Positions 32,820 to 44,053 of a stretch of 64,000 nt of DNA are shown here, one piece after another. Position numbers and translations under genes: made by a program. The first letter of the stretch is position 1; the number at the start of each line of letters is the position of its first letter. The notes beneath the pieces were generated by a model that saw only the letters and a list, made by a program, of their open reading frames with translations, searched no databases and was not told where the DNA came from. Source of the DNA: Russula earlei (Eukaryota > Basidiomycota > Agaricomycetes > Russulales > Russulaceae); NCBI GenBank assembly GCA_025769875.1, contig JAGFNK010000060.1:1-64000 (forward strand). The letters run 5' to 3'.

Positions 32820-32925
32820 CGTCGGATAAGGCTGGCAACATCTTAAGTCCACACCACATCACATTTGCCATGGGGCAAGCCACGTTTAAAGCTCGCAGCC
32901 ACAGCCACGAGTCCTGCCCTCGGTG

Positions 32926-32939
32926 CTATATATAATAAG
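32926..32939 (+). promoter_or_regulatory. TATA box of the 33020 gene
   Basis: CTATATATAATAAG lies about 85 bp before the ATG at 33020, with a pyrimidine-rich stretch between, a usual fungal promoter layout. Confidence 0.5.
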
Positions 32940-33019
32940 ACACGCCGGCTGCTGTGTGGTGTCTGCGTTCGTTCTTCTTTTCCATAATTCCATTCAGTTT
33001 TCGTTTTCTCTGCCACGTG

Positions 33020-33667
33020 ATGCGTGTCCCCTTACCCCGCCTCGCCCAGCTCACGCATCTCTTTTCAGCCAACGCAGCCGCAGTGTTCTGGAACAGGTAC
33101 ATGCTCGCGTCCCTGCGTCGTCACCGGGACCCATTTGGTTCCAATGATGTCTTGCCTTCGCCAACCAGCACCAGCTCCGAAGTCGACATAGGTCCGGACG
33201 ACAGAACCCTCGTAAATTCCACACGGAACCCGTCTCACTCTGATGAGGCGGGTTCGATACTGCTCAGTGACGTACCTGAGGATGCGGTATGCGTAAACCC
33301 CCAATATGTCTCCTGCCACCTACCCACTTCCTCCAGGCCCCATGACACCTTGGTGCGACTGTCTATCATCCATCCTATCCCGACCGCCGAGAACCTCCTA
33401 GCACACGAGTCAATATGCCCATCCACTACCTTGGATGCCCTAATCTCCCCACCATCTTGTACTCCTGCCCTAACACCACCGCCCACACATTATAAGAGGA
33501 GGCGTGCTCGCATTATCTCATCAAACGAGGACCGCGACCCTGATCCAGACCCAATATCTACCGGGTATGTCTGTGTTATTTGAGTTTGTTGCGGCAATAC
33601 TGGTGCTGATGGTACCACGTGCAGGCCGGATATTGATATCGATTGTACTCTACGATTTCCATTCTAA
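33020..33667 (+). CDS. Small Ser/Pro-rich protein of unknown function
   Basis: Exons 33020-33564 and 33625-33667 joined by a GTATGT...GTGCAG intron. The protein has about 195 residues. It starts MRVPLPRLAQLTHLFSANAA, has a Ser/Thr/Pro-rich middle and a basic-acidic patch KRRRARIISSNEDRDPDPDP. A monopartite nuclear signal is possible at the KRRRAR run. No domain recognised. TATA box and splice sites favour a real gene; without the splice the frame would end 6 residues later at 33583. Confidence 0.5.
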
Positions 33668-33963
33668 ACTTAACTTCCTCGAACCCAACCGTTTATATCA
33701 ACTATTTATGCTTACTTAGTTTTATACATAATCGCCACAACTTTAATAGAATAGAACCGAAGCGCGAGCGTCACTCGAATTTCATCTTGCACTTTGCCTT
33801 CCCTATCTTGGCACGCCACATAGAGATAGAAGGTGCAAATGGTGTTGCTAACTGGACTTAGAATGTGCAGAGAACATGCTGATGAACATAGGTGGTGTAC
33901 ACTTCAAAATCCACATGTATGTTGTCCAGTGCGCACCATTCCAGCTGCCCCTCAGTTGCCCTT

Positions 33964-34073
33964 TGTTGGAGCTGTAGGATTATAACTATGTACACTATTA
34001 GCTTTAAATGAAGTGTAAAGGGATGTGTAGTACTGACCTCAGTATTGCGTATAAAAGACTGTGAGGGAAAAAA
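33964..34073 (-). repeat. Fragment of a Copia C1-type LTR
   Basis: On the minus strand CAGTCTTTTATACGCAATAC, TGAGGTCAGTACTACACAT, TTAAAGCTAATAGTGTACAT and CTCCAACA follow the order of the 3' half of the C1 LTR. It diverges at many bases, so it is an older relative of the young element at 21571-26084. No partner LTR nearby. Confidence 0.75.
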
Positions 34074-34194
34074 CGAACGATGAAATAGTTTCTTATGGCG
34101 GAATGTATTTTTTGCTCTTGGATCACAGATGATGTGTTTCTTTAGATGGTAATGACAACAACGTTTATTCAATCTAGCGGGTTGAGTCGTCATT

Positions 34195-36443
34195 CTACTC
34201 CGCCTCCGGGAAGACGCGGTCGGTCGTGTCGTTGAACCATTGCGCAACGAGAGGGCCCAGGTGGGGCAGAGGAGGGGTGAGAGCGGCTTGATGCTCTTCG
34301 AAGTTCGCGATGACCTGCTTGCCGATCGCGATGATCGCCCCAAGCAATGGCTTGCCGACCTTGTTGCGGACGAACGAGTCGGTGGAATTGATGATGTCGC
34401 GGTAGCCGACGCGATCCGTATATTTGAGCGTGACGTCGCCGTGGGTCAATCCGTGGGAGGCGACCATGCACTCGTCATAGGTGTGGTGCTGATTGAAGCC
34501 GATCAAAGCGGCGAGCAAGGTGAGGCGAAGCTGCTCGAGGGTGGAGTGGTTGGCGTTGGCGCAGCCCTGCGGATCGATGTTGCTGAGGAAGATACGAGAA
34601 TAGCTGAGCACATAACCGCTGGGGCCGGTGTAGACGGGGCGGTGGTTCTCAACCGCGCGGGTCTGCCAGTCCTGGGCGGCTTCAACGGCTTGCTTGACGA
34701 CGGCGTCGATCTTGACGGCGAGGCTGGCAGTGCGGGGATAGGCGGCGAGGTTGCCGAAGAGTTCGTCCAACTGGGCTTCGCTCAGGCGCTGGAGTTTGCG
34801 GCGATAATTGGCACCGGCCGTCTCCGGGGTGAGGATGACGTTGGCCGCAAGGCCAACGACGTGTGGATAGTAGCGCGCGAGATTGAGAGTGAGGAGGGCA
34901 GGGCGGTCGCCGGCGATCCTGGGGTCTTTGACGTCGTCGTCTTTGAGGTGGGCGAGATCATACTCGATAGGGATTCCCGTCCTGAGCTATCCCTTCGCGC
35001 GCACTTGGTATTCCTCCGCGAATGGGTCCTCCCCCTTGCGAAGAGGCGTGTCGGACCAGGTGAGGCTAAGAAAGAGCGTGTAGAACGCCTTCCGCTTGGT
35101 CTCGTCGTGACTCATGATAGTGATGATGCGGGGAAGGGTGAGGATGTGGAAGCCGCAGTCGGCAAGAGTGAGGTTGCCGCCAAGGAAATGGCCGGCAGCG
35201 CTTGGAAGACCTGCGCCAGCTGTGAATGTGATTAGATGGATGAAACTAGGGAAGGAGAGCGAAAGTGAGGAGGCTTACCTGCTGTGTCAACAGACACGAA
35301 TTCAGTCTTGATGTGATTGAGCTCGGCGACACAAGCAGGATCCTGCAAATCCCAATCCAACAGAGTGCAAAGACCCTTCTATTTCTTCCTGTCTGCGTCG
35401 AGGCGGAGAACTTCGACGAGCTTGCGCTCGATAAAGTTGATCCCGAAGATGGGCATCTGCTGCGGCCCGAACTCATCATAGCTGTAGGAGTAGGAGAACT
35501 GGTTGTTCCAGGAGAGGAGGCTGGTCGTGTCAGTGGTGTAGTAGGCCATCGCCTTGGGAGCCTTGAATTTGTGGAGGCGATCCGGGCAGCGCAGCTTCAT
35601 CTGGATCAAGTACATGTGGTACTCGAAGTTGTCGTCCATGTCGGCGGCAAGCTTGAGCGAGCCATTGTAATAGCCGACCTGACCGAGAAGACATTTGCGC
35701 AGCTTGTAGGTGTAGCGGATTTTGCAGAAGAGAAGGGCGAGGGCAGGGGGCATGGGATTAGCAGCTGTGTATCGGGCGGCAATGTTGTCAAGGATATCCT
35801 GGCGGGTACGCGCCTTGCCGAGAGAGAGATTGTGGTCAGCAAGGTGTTCCTTCTCGATTGCCTTGCTCTGCAAGGCATAGTCATGCTCTAACGCGAAGTC
35901 TTTGAGATCGGCAACGAGATCGGCCTCGGTGCCGATGGGAGTGTCGTCACTGCCAGGGACCACGTCGGCGACGTAAAGGGCGTCGAACGTGAAGGCATAG
36001 ATATCCTGCCAGTTGGTGTAGCCAGGAATCTTGCCAAAAATGTGCTTGGCCCAAGCGAGGATCTGATCGCGAAGGGTTTGGGCGGTAGCAGGCTTGACCT
36101 CAACGCGGTCGATGTCGAAGCCAAACCTGAGGATCTTTGAGAGGGCGTCTTTGACGGTGTCATTGAGATGCAAGCGGCGCCAGTCGTCGTGCTGGTAGGA
36201 GCTGCAAAGCACGATGCTGTGGCTCTGGTCAGGCGAGGTAGCCTGAGCGAGGGGGATGTTGGCGCAAGAGAAGCCATTGCTTATGGCAACAGGGACCGGC
36301 CAGCTTGTTATGCTGGCTGTCCCTGTTTCTGCATGAAGTGAAGACGCCACACATTGGTAAGCGTCTGAGTGAGAAAAGTGATCAAGGACCCCAGAGACTT
36401 TTTTTTTTTTCGCCATTGTACCAATACTTGAAGCGGAAATCAC
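34195..36443 (-). CDS. Large unrecognised protein, three or four exons
   Basis: Starts at ATG 36443 (or MAKKKKVSG at 36416, just after a T/A tract). Exon 1 runs to about 35427 ending FIERKLVE; a GTTCTC...TTGCAG intron of 69 nt leads to DPACVAELNHIKTEFVSVDT; a second intron starts GTAAGC at about 35278; then AAGHFLGGNLTLADCGFHIL, HDETKRKAFYTLFLSLTW and on to WFNDTTDRVFPEAE at 34198. About 700 residues, no signal peptide or membrane helix. An in-frame TAG lies at 34989-34987; either it is a nonsense mutation or it is removed by a 42-nt intron (GTGCGC...ATCGAG) that keeps the frame. GC is higher than in neighbouring repeats. I do not recognise the family. Confidence 0.6.
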
Positions 36444-36479
36444 ATCATGGTTAACGCTCTCACATCACTTGTCCAACCC

Positions 36480-37410
36480 ATGCCATGGGGAAACCAACAC
36501 AAACCATTGCGTATGTGATTCAGGACCCTATTTCCCAATCTCAGTTGATATTCTCTTTAGCTCCTGATGAGGACCTTCATCCACTGGTTGAGTATTACTG
36601 GTGTCTAGGTTTCTCTAGGGCTGTGCACCGTACCTGTGTATGTATGGGTGTATGGGACCCATATTACAGGACCTGTACCCGTCCCGTTTGCTGACCACTG
36701 CAGAGTTTATATGGTACAGGTACGGGACAGGTATTACCTGTTGAGACCTGTCAGTTGATGGCTGTGTATGGCCATCATACTGTATGGGTACTTCGTAGTC
36801 TAGATTTGGAATATACTGTATTTCTTGACCACATGTTGCCAATGTCACCTGGTTGTGGCATTGTCACTGTGACAAAAAACAACTGTCACAAACAACTTGC
36901 CTTGCTGATGACACACACCAATAAACACCCAGGTTTCACTGTCCAGTGTCCCATGCTCAATGTTCAGCCATCTATTGCAATATGTATGCTTCTCTCTCTT
37001 AGTTGTATAGTTTCGTGAGTTTTAACAGCTTAGGCTGGACTGATCATCACTGGATTGTTTGTTAATACTCAGGTGCCAAAATTCGATCCATTGCAATGCT
37101 GGGAAGGGGTGATCATTGTACAATGATGTTTTTTTTAGTGCAGCATGCAGGATTAGGTGGGTCCTTTGCCACATTGGTAATCTCTTTGCAAGCTGATTTT
37201 GTGTTCAGGGATCTACTCAACAGATTTTTTTTTGGTGCATTGAAAACCTCCACTCTGCTCTCGTTTTCACCCCATTCGCCCATTGTCACACCTCCAGCTG
37301 CACGTCATGATGATTGGAGGTAGTTCAGAGGGTAAGTACAACATTCATCCATGACAATGTAATCTGAGGATTGTGGACAGCTACTGATCAATGTGCCTTG
37401 TGACCTGATG
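36480..37410. other. No gene recognised; degenerate repeat
   Basis: Mirrored GTACCTGT / ACAGGTAC words and GATGGCTGTGTATGGCCATC around 36600-36790 suggest an old small inverted-repeat element, with some words also at 14990-15130. A frame at 37096-37323 has no motif. Confidence 0.3.
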
Positions 37411-37414
37411 GGAC

Positions 37415-38033
37415 TCTAAAAGATGCATCAGACATTGTGTGGTTCAATGATAAGGATGATGACACACCTATCACATCCGCAAGTACAGTTCAGACTGGTA
37501 AGTTTCTGCTCTGTTCTCTTCCTCACATGCTAAAGGCTCCTCAGCACAAAATCAATGAACCCAGAACACTGCACAGATGCAGAAAATCATTGAAGCTGAG
37601 CAAGCATCTTCTGAATCAGACTCGCATCCATGGCCTCATTGGAGAAAATATAACAAACACAGGCATGAGGTGCTATCTGTTCCTGAAGACATGCCATATG
37701 CCTTGACCATGTCCTTGGGTTCCAGTAGCGAGAGTGATAATACCATCACTGAGATCATGTGTGATGAGGTGAGTCTTTGTCCACTGGATTGTCGCCTCTG
37801 TTAACACAGATTTTAGATCGCCGATATGTTGCCTTCAAAGACCAAACCCCTTAAATCTCAAAAGTCATCAAAGGGGAAAGGTAAAGCCAAGGTGTCGTCC
37901 AACAAGCCCTCAGCTGCAAAGAAACCCCGCCATAAGATTGATGATGCTCCCAACAGTGCTCCTGATGGGGATTTGTCACCAGCCCTTCTGTTATGGCGCT
38001 CGGCTTTGAGTAATGGCTTTGAAGGCTCACCAG
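37415..38033 (+). pseudogene. Fragment of a multi-exon acidic protein gene
   Basis: Readable exons: GTLKDASDIVWFNDKDDDTP before GTAAGT (37500); EAEQASSESDSHPWPHWRKY and VPEDMPYALTMSLGSSSESD before GTGAGT (37769); then a Lys-rich start, LPSKTKPLKSQKSSKGKG, to GFEGSPVSK. Splice sites are consistent over three exons. The frame then runs into the Gypsy G2 fragment at about 38034. The family is not known to me; acidic Ser clusters recall the protein at 20400-20640. Confidence 0.45.
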
Positions 38034-38042
38034 TTTCAAAGA

Positions 38043-39638
38043 CTAACAATACAGCAATGTACTTTACTCCCCCAGGTCAATTCGTGTAATCCCCCTTCTT
38101 GTTCAGTCAATGACCCCACTATCCCCAACCATGGACATACCATTTTTAACATAGCCACCAAGGAACAACTCTTCTCTGGGATTCTCTTCCCTGGCAACTT
38201 CTGCAGATTTCAATTACTTATGACAGACCCCCGTTTTTCTGAGTTTCATTTATCCATACAAAGGGCAGTACTTACGGACTTGGTATGGAATCACATTGTA
38301 CGATCAGTTCCCTTAAATACCCCTACTCCTTCAGAGTGGTCAGCCTGGCACCATGAACATGCTACCTCTGCCTACAATACTCCCATGTCCCCCACTCCTA
38401 GTTCAACCCCTCTACCTATTCTCACCCCCTCCCCCACTATCAAACAAGAACCCCTCTCACCCGAAGCAATCCAACATATCATTGACCAATGAACCTTCAT
38501 TGTCCCAGATGAGACCGAGCTCCAAGACCTTGCCACTACCCTCAACCCCACTCACCATCCAAGAAGGAACACCCTCACCAACCCCAACCGAAGCAGACCC
38601 ACTCACCCTGGCCCCCCTTGGTTTGTTTATGAACCTTACATGCATGTTCCCCCTTTTTACATTAACATTAATGGGCGAAAACACCTGCTACCTTACTTAC
38701 ACATCACTTTATACAATGACAAACCCATGCTTCTAGGAACTATGGGTCAAGGAGAACCCACTTACAGAGAAAAGCTCATCGCCCAACCCGTTGTCTCTGC
38801 CCCCCATCCTTCCATCATTGCCTCTGACCTCCGCCTCCTAATTGAGGACCACCCTTTCCATTTCGACATTACCCAGGCTCTTGAAAACCTCCACAACCCT
38901 GGTGCTCTTGCCGATGTCTACTGCCTTTGTGTCAGTTCATTTCAACTAAAAGTTTTAGAGGGAAAGCGCATCTCTATCCAAGGGGCCCTGAATGTCCTTC
39001 AAGGGCAACTCACTGACCGACTCCATGAGATCCAGTCTCACACCAAAGAAACCGCCACCATCCACAGCCACATTCGGGCCAACAACACTTCTGTCCGAGT
39101 TCGTCACCAACTTGATAACCTAATGACTGATGGAGGTCTCACCCGCAACACCGGGCCATATTACTCACTAGCAGGAAGTTACGATAAAATTGAGGAGTCA
39201 AAAGAACCGCCCACTTCTCCTTCTCCTCCATTACCCACTCGCCCTCCTCTCTCCCTGACCCCCCCTCTCGAGTTCCTCCCTCGTGTTGTTGATCAGTCCC
39301 AAAACGATGCCCCTATGGGCTCACCCTCCCACTTTCCTCAAATGTTCTCCAATGACGCTAGTACTCCTAACACCCCTCTCACCCCTGCGTGTATGACCAA
39401 AGCGCAGCGTCACCAACTCCAGAAATGACAACATGTTTGTAAACATTGCAACACTAGAGGTCACTGGAACAAGGACTGCAACAAACCCCATACCAACTGC
39501 AGCAGTCAGGTGGATTGTATTCTCAGGAGGACCCACCAGTGTTATAGAGGTTTTTGTCCCAGAGCAATAGGGTCCCAGAGCGCGTGGCCAGAAGTCGAAG
39601 GTGATGAGCTCCGTGAGTCAGGCCCTGAGACCAATTAG
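38043..39638 (+). pseudogene. Gypsy-family accessory ORF with CCHC zinc knuckle
   Basis: One frame spans about 530 codons with only two stops, both TGA (38491, 39426). The second aligns with CGA in the G1 copy (LQKRQ versus LQK-stop-Q). Order: SVNDPTIPNHGHTIFNIATK, EFHLSIQRAVLTDLVWNHIV, SEWSAWHHEHATSAYNTP, a Pro/Ser/Thr linker, WFVYEPYMHVPPFYININGR, an FHFDITQALENLHNPGALAD helical region, a long polar helix (RISIQGALNVLQGQLTDRLH), another Pro-rich linker, and CKHCNTRGHWNKDC followed by THQCYRGFCPRA. The knuckle implies nucleic-acid binding. It lies 3' of pol where some Gypsy elements have env-like or extra ORFs, but I see no signal or membrane segment. A frameshift near 38085 separates its start. 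Confidence 0.68.
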
Positions 39639-39668
39639 TCTGGAGAACTAAGCATGAGGGGGGCATGA

Positions 39669-40767
39669 TGTTGTGATCCACCCCTCTTTTGGTTCGTCCC
39701 TAAATTACTCCTTATTGTTCTTTACTTTCACCCCCATCCCCTTGGTTACAGTTTCATCCCTTGACGCTGATGGCCCTTATTGTTTCTGTCACAAGAACCG
39801 GCTCTTCGGACCGGACCGGCAACCGGACAAGCCTACCCAGACAGACCTCACAATTCCCGCGCATTTTATGACTCACTTAGCCTCGCATGTACCAGCACCT
39901 TCCAGTGTGTCCTAGTTCCGATTGCCTCACCATTACCTTGTGTCTACTATTTGATATAGGATACAAATGTCTATATAAACCTGTCTGTAAAAGAGAACAA
40001 GCTCTAAGCTTGTTCTCTTGTGAAATATCACTGGATTCAGCTTCGGGACTGTAGGCTTGCAGGGAATCAAGCAAACGACTCAGAAATTCTTCCTATCTCC
40101 TAAGTCTTCGAACGCGAAGACTTATCCGTTGTCTTTCCACTCCGCGGTACACACTAGCCTTTGCTGTGTTGTCACCAAGATCCCCGATTCTTGCAAGAAC
40201 TCGTCATCTCGCTCGACTCAGTGCGCACATCTCACACGTGAAACAATTTGTCAGCGACACCACCCCCAGTCGGTGACAGTTTCACTCATTGTGTTTCATC
40301 TATTGTTTTATCTATTGTTAGGTCTCTTTTGCTATTGGCTCACTTTTATCTATTGTTCCACATATAGTACTGTACAGCCTCGCTACATACAGTATTTAAG
40401 CACCTGTAGAAGCTGGGGAATACCCCAAGCTTAGCTTTGTCCCATTTCCTGTCGCATCCCTTGCCCTGTATCCTCTCTCAATTACAACTTGCTTGTGCTG
40501 GCCTATACTCTGCTTGACTTGAGCTCACCACAAGGAACCTTTGTGTTCCTCTTCCTCCTCTGCTTCTCTCTCATCGTCCTCCTCTTCTGTGAAACCAGAA
40601 GATCGACTCTGTCTGTGGGTTGAGTCATTGTCTGACTAAAACCTTGAGATGCTAAACCTCTGATCCGGTCTCTTTGAGCCAGCCCCACTGAACCCTTGAA
40701 CCAAGTCACAGGGACTTGGCCCCACTGACCCCTGAGCTAACGCTCTTATGGCCGCGATGCCATAACA
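39669..40767 (+). repeat. Gypsy G2 3' LTR, interrupted by a solo LTR
   Basis: TGTTGTGATCC...GCCATAACA. Without the insert at 39787-40278 it is about 602 bp, near the 622-625 bp of G1's LTRs. Confidence 0.85.
39787..40278 (+). repeat. Solo LTR, family W
   Basis: TGTCACAAGAACCGG...CGGTGACA, 492 bp, with perfect duplication GTTTC (39782-39786, 40279-40283). TATATAAACCTG near 39973 suggests plus sense. Its ends are the inverted pair TGTCAC/GTGACA. It is younger than the Gypsy LTR it interrupts. Confidence 0.92.
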
Positions 40768-41464
40768 AAAGGTGAGGCAAGTGTGGCTGTTCCTGGGTCA
40801 AGAACTGGTTTCAACCGGTCATCCTCCAGTTTTGGTTGGGACTGGTCTGAACTGGTCAATTGACTGCAAATGACCACGTGTAACCAGTCATGTGCAGTCT
40901 GGTCTGGTTTTCTGAGGATTAGGCAAACCAGCAGCCAGTCATGGTCACAGTCACACCAAAATTGTGGGAAAAACTGGACTTGACTGGACTTTGAAGCACT
41001 ATTCCTTACCAGTACCTATATTTTCTTTCATCTTACAATCATTTCATTTCTCTTTCATACCTTTGATCGCCTTTGTTTTCCTTTACCTTACACTACTCCT
41101 GCCCACCTCTGATCACTATACTCTGCCACCTCAATGAAGTCTCACTCTACACATCCCATACATGTCTTGTCCTATGTCTCCCTCTTTCACCACTTCTCCC
41201 CACTTCTCTTCCAAAATCTTGACAATTCCTTTTAGTATAAATACCTAGCATGAAATATGTGATCTGTGTGTGTTGTGTCCTCTCCTAATCTGACTGCCCA
41301 TATCTTGAAAGCCCTCTTTGGATGGACCCTCAACCCTTTTCCTTGAAGTTGCACCTAGTGGTTCTTGTTTCAACTCTCACCTTAGTCCCTCAGTTGATGC
41401 TCACTTCCTCAGTCCAAAAGTTTCACTCTTACTCACCCACACATCCCCAGACACACCACACCAC
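40768..41464. other. No gene recognised
   Basis: Words such as ACTGGTCTGAACTGGTCAAT and repeated CCAGTC/GACTGG occur at 40800-40990. A frame at 41318-41460 is Ser/Pro/His-rich without motifs. Confidence 0.3.
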
Positions 41465-41662
41465 TTACTAATTTTGACATCTCCAACATGTCTATTTTTT
41501 ATTCTTGGTACCCTACATTTAGAAGCTAGTTCTCATTCTGGTTCCAATGGGCGATTTTTTATGATTTTTGTTTAGAATTTGGTGAGAGACATGAAGTTCT
41601 TTTTACCAACCCTTTTCTTTCTCAAATTTCCAGCATGTCATGTTATCTGAAAACAACAATAA
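41465..41662 (+). repeat. Block B repeat, copy 3
   Basis: Same orientation as 27451-27650: TTACTAATTTTGACATCTCC to GTTATCTGAAAACAACAATA. It ends about 80 bp before the left arm of the large palindrome. Confidence 0.7.
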
Positions 41663-41744
41663 GTGGTTTAAGATGCTTATTTGTCGTTTTCACGTGACCT
41701 TGCACTTGCCATTTTTGGATGTCATTTCAAGTGCAAACATAAAA

Positions 41745-42290
41745 CTGCTATATCTCAACAGTTTCTCAACAGATTGCCTTGAAACTTTGACAGTAGAGCC
41801 TTATATGCTGTATCTAGGTGCAGCTAAAATATGGGAGCCTAATATCTAGTTCTTGAAATGTTGATTTTTGGGTGGTGACATGAGTGCAAAACTTTGAACT
41901 GCCATATCTCAACTGTTTCTGAACCAATTGACTTGAAACTTCGACAGTGGGATCCCATGTACTGTATCTAGGTGCAGCCCAAGAGTTGGGGTCTGATTCT
42001 TGGGTTTTGAAGTTTTGGTTTTTGGGTGTGATCTGAGTTAAAATTTCGATCTGCCATATCTCAACCATTTCTCAATAGATTGCCTTGAAACGTGGACAGT
42101 GGGACCTTATATACTGTATCTAGGTGCAGCAAAAATATGGGAGCCTAATATTCAGTTTTTGAAGTTTCAATTTTTGGGTGCTGAGCTGCATGTGAAATTT
42201 CGTACTGCCATGTCTCAACCATTTCTCAATGGATTGTCTTGAAACTTGGACAGTGGAACCTCATGTACTGTAGCTAGATGTTAGCTAGAT
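41745..42290 (+). repeat. Four ~153-bp tandem units, left arm
   Basis: Units begin near 41746, 41900, 42051 and 42204, each reading like CTGCCATATCTCAACCATTT, then TTGAAACTTNGACAGTGGG and ACTGTATCTAGGTGCAGC. They are diverged (roughly 80-90% by eye). The mirror set lies at about 44935-45478. Confidence 0.75.
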
Positions 42291-43639
42291 GTTTCACTCG
42301 TTGGATGTTCACATTTTGGGGTGCCAACCCCAAGCATGATAATATTACATTATCCCTACAGCTGAATCCATCCATGATATGATATGACTATTACAACTGT
42401 ACCACGCAAGAAGGGCACACTTAAGTTCATGGGGCTGGACAAGGACTGAGGGAAGAGTGAAAGAGACAGAAATGATGATGCAAGGCGTGCATTGAGGCAG
42501 CAATAGGCATCGGCATGGGTACATGTGCATGTAGCTTCTTCAGTGAGTCTTCGGCCTTGTGTGCATGTGATCTCATCATCACAAAGGGGGGTGTGCACAT
42601 TCTGAGGTGTTGCCATGCATTGGAACATGGGCACAGTGCAGGGAAGCAGGAGGGAGGAGTGTGCTTGCGTTGTGTGTCAAATGTGTTGTTGCGACATGGT
42701 GTTGCCAGGCATCGGCCATGTTGCTGATATTGCTGCTGCTGCTGTTGTTGTTGTCATTGATCCTGGTGCTGCTGTCATGGCAGAGGCTGAGGCATGGTCG
42801 TTTGAGGCAATGGGGTGGTGAGAGGCAAGGGCATAGGCGATGGTGTTATGGAAAGGCATGAGCGTCTGAGGGGGTGACTTGCATGTTGCTCATGCTGTCA
42901 TCTTGTGGGTGTGGCAACGAGGTCTTTGCCACTGCAGGTGATGGCAGCACTCATGTGTGAGGTTGTACATATGGATGGGGATGCAGTGGAAGGGGAGGAG
43001 TGGTGTGGCGTGGTGCTTGCATCGGCAACTTCTCCTATGGTGACATCATGGTGGCGGCTGGTGATCTTTCTGTGGGGTGGCATCGAGGTAATGATGGGCA
43101 ATGCTGGACATGCAGAACCGCAGGGACGATGGGAGCAGGCGATGTGAAGGCATGACATTTTGGCAACCATACTCACTGTTATGGGGCAGGGTGGGGAATG
43201 TGGCGGCATGGGTTTTGCCTGGAGTCGCATAGAAGTGTGGCTGTGTGCATGCATATGTTGGGCAGCAGAGAGGTGATGTCATGCCGGGCAGGAGAGTGGG
43301 TAAACACACACACGCACTGAGGGGGTCCAGGGGGTGTGATCCATTCATTGTGAAGGGAAGTAGGATGTTCACATCCTCAGAAAGCGCCAAAGAGTGTCCT
43401 GCTGGTGAGAAGGGATGAGCTATAAGAAAAGCACCAGGAGACCTATGTAGGAATAAGTTGGATTGCTTGTCTCTCTCTTGTTTTCCTATCTGTAGTCTTG
43501 TATTTGCAATCATGGTTCCAGATTTTTGCTTGTGCATGCTAGCACTTGGAGTGCTTACTCGCACATTCTCACGCTATTTGAATCTACGTATTGCTTATCC
43601 AAGTGGTGGTGACATCGTGCGTGTACCTTTGGCTGATCC

Positions 43640-44053
43640 CACCCAGTCTGTATCACCCAGGTCTCTCCTGGAGGCAACTGCAACAGGAAGCAGGATGATT
43701 TATATCAAATGACGGCAATCTGGGAGACCTTTGAAGAGACAGGTCTACTTCTTGCATCCTCAACATCGGAGTCCAAGGCACCTCTGAGTGACATCACTCT
43801 GGACACGTCACACTTGTCCCTTCTCACTAGCAGGACACTCTTCAGCACTTTCTGTGGATGTGAACATCCTACTTCCCTTCACAATGAATGGATCACACCC
43901 CCTGGACCCCCTCTGTGTGTGCGCATGTTTACCCGCTCTCCTGCCTGGCAGGACATCACCTCTCTGCTGCCCAACATATGCATGCACACAGCCATGCTTC
44001 TACGTGACTCCAGGCAAAACCCACGCTGCCGCATTCCCCACCCTGCCCTGTAA
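43640..44053 (+). pseudogene. Captured Nudix hydrolase fragment at palindrome centre
   Basis: One plus frame reads VCITQVSPGGNCNRKQDD, then LYQMTAIWETFEETGLLLA, then NEWITPPGPPLCVRMFTR. PGG, the WETFEETG segment (Nudix box REXXEEXGU, with Trp for the usual Arg) and the 'EWITPPGPP' strand match fungal NUDT19-like Nudix proteins, which hydrolyse nucleoside-diphosphate derivatives such as CoA esters. Only this middle part is present; the start and end are missing and the box Arg is lost, so no activity is expected. A run at 43500-43620 upstream is open but unrecognised. Best read as host sequence captured by the foldback element. Confidence 0.65.

Larger units (their letters stand above)
38034..40767 (+). 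mobile_element. Ty3/Gypsy fragment G2 (3' end only)
   Basis: From 38034 the sequence parallels G1 in inverse orientation: accessory ORF, purine tract GAGGGGGGCATGA, and an LTR homologous to the G1 LTRs. Gag, pol and the 5' LTR are missing. The left border joins a host-like gene fragment, so this is a truncated or recombined copy. Confidence 0.8.

Noticed and set aside
34240..35235. 331-codon plus-strand open frame
   Set aside because: Lies antisense over the minus-strand gene at 34195-36443, which has consistent splicing. The plus frame is Gly/Val/Glu-rich as expected from a GC-rich shadow.
41745..42290. Regular ~153-bp repeats as a CRISPR-like array
   Set aside because: Units are long, diverged and without unique spacers, and the context is a fungal foldback element.
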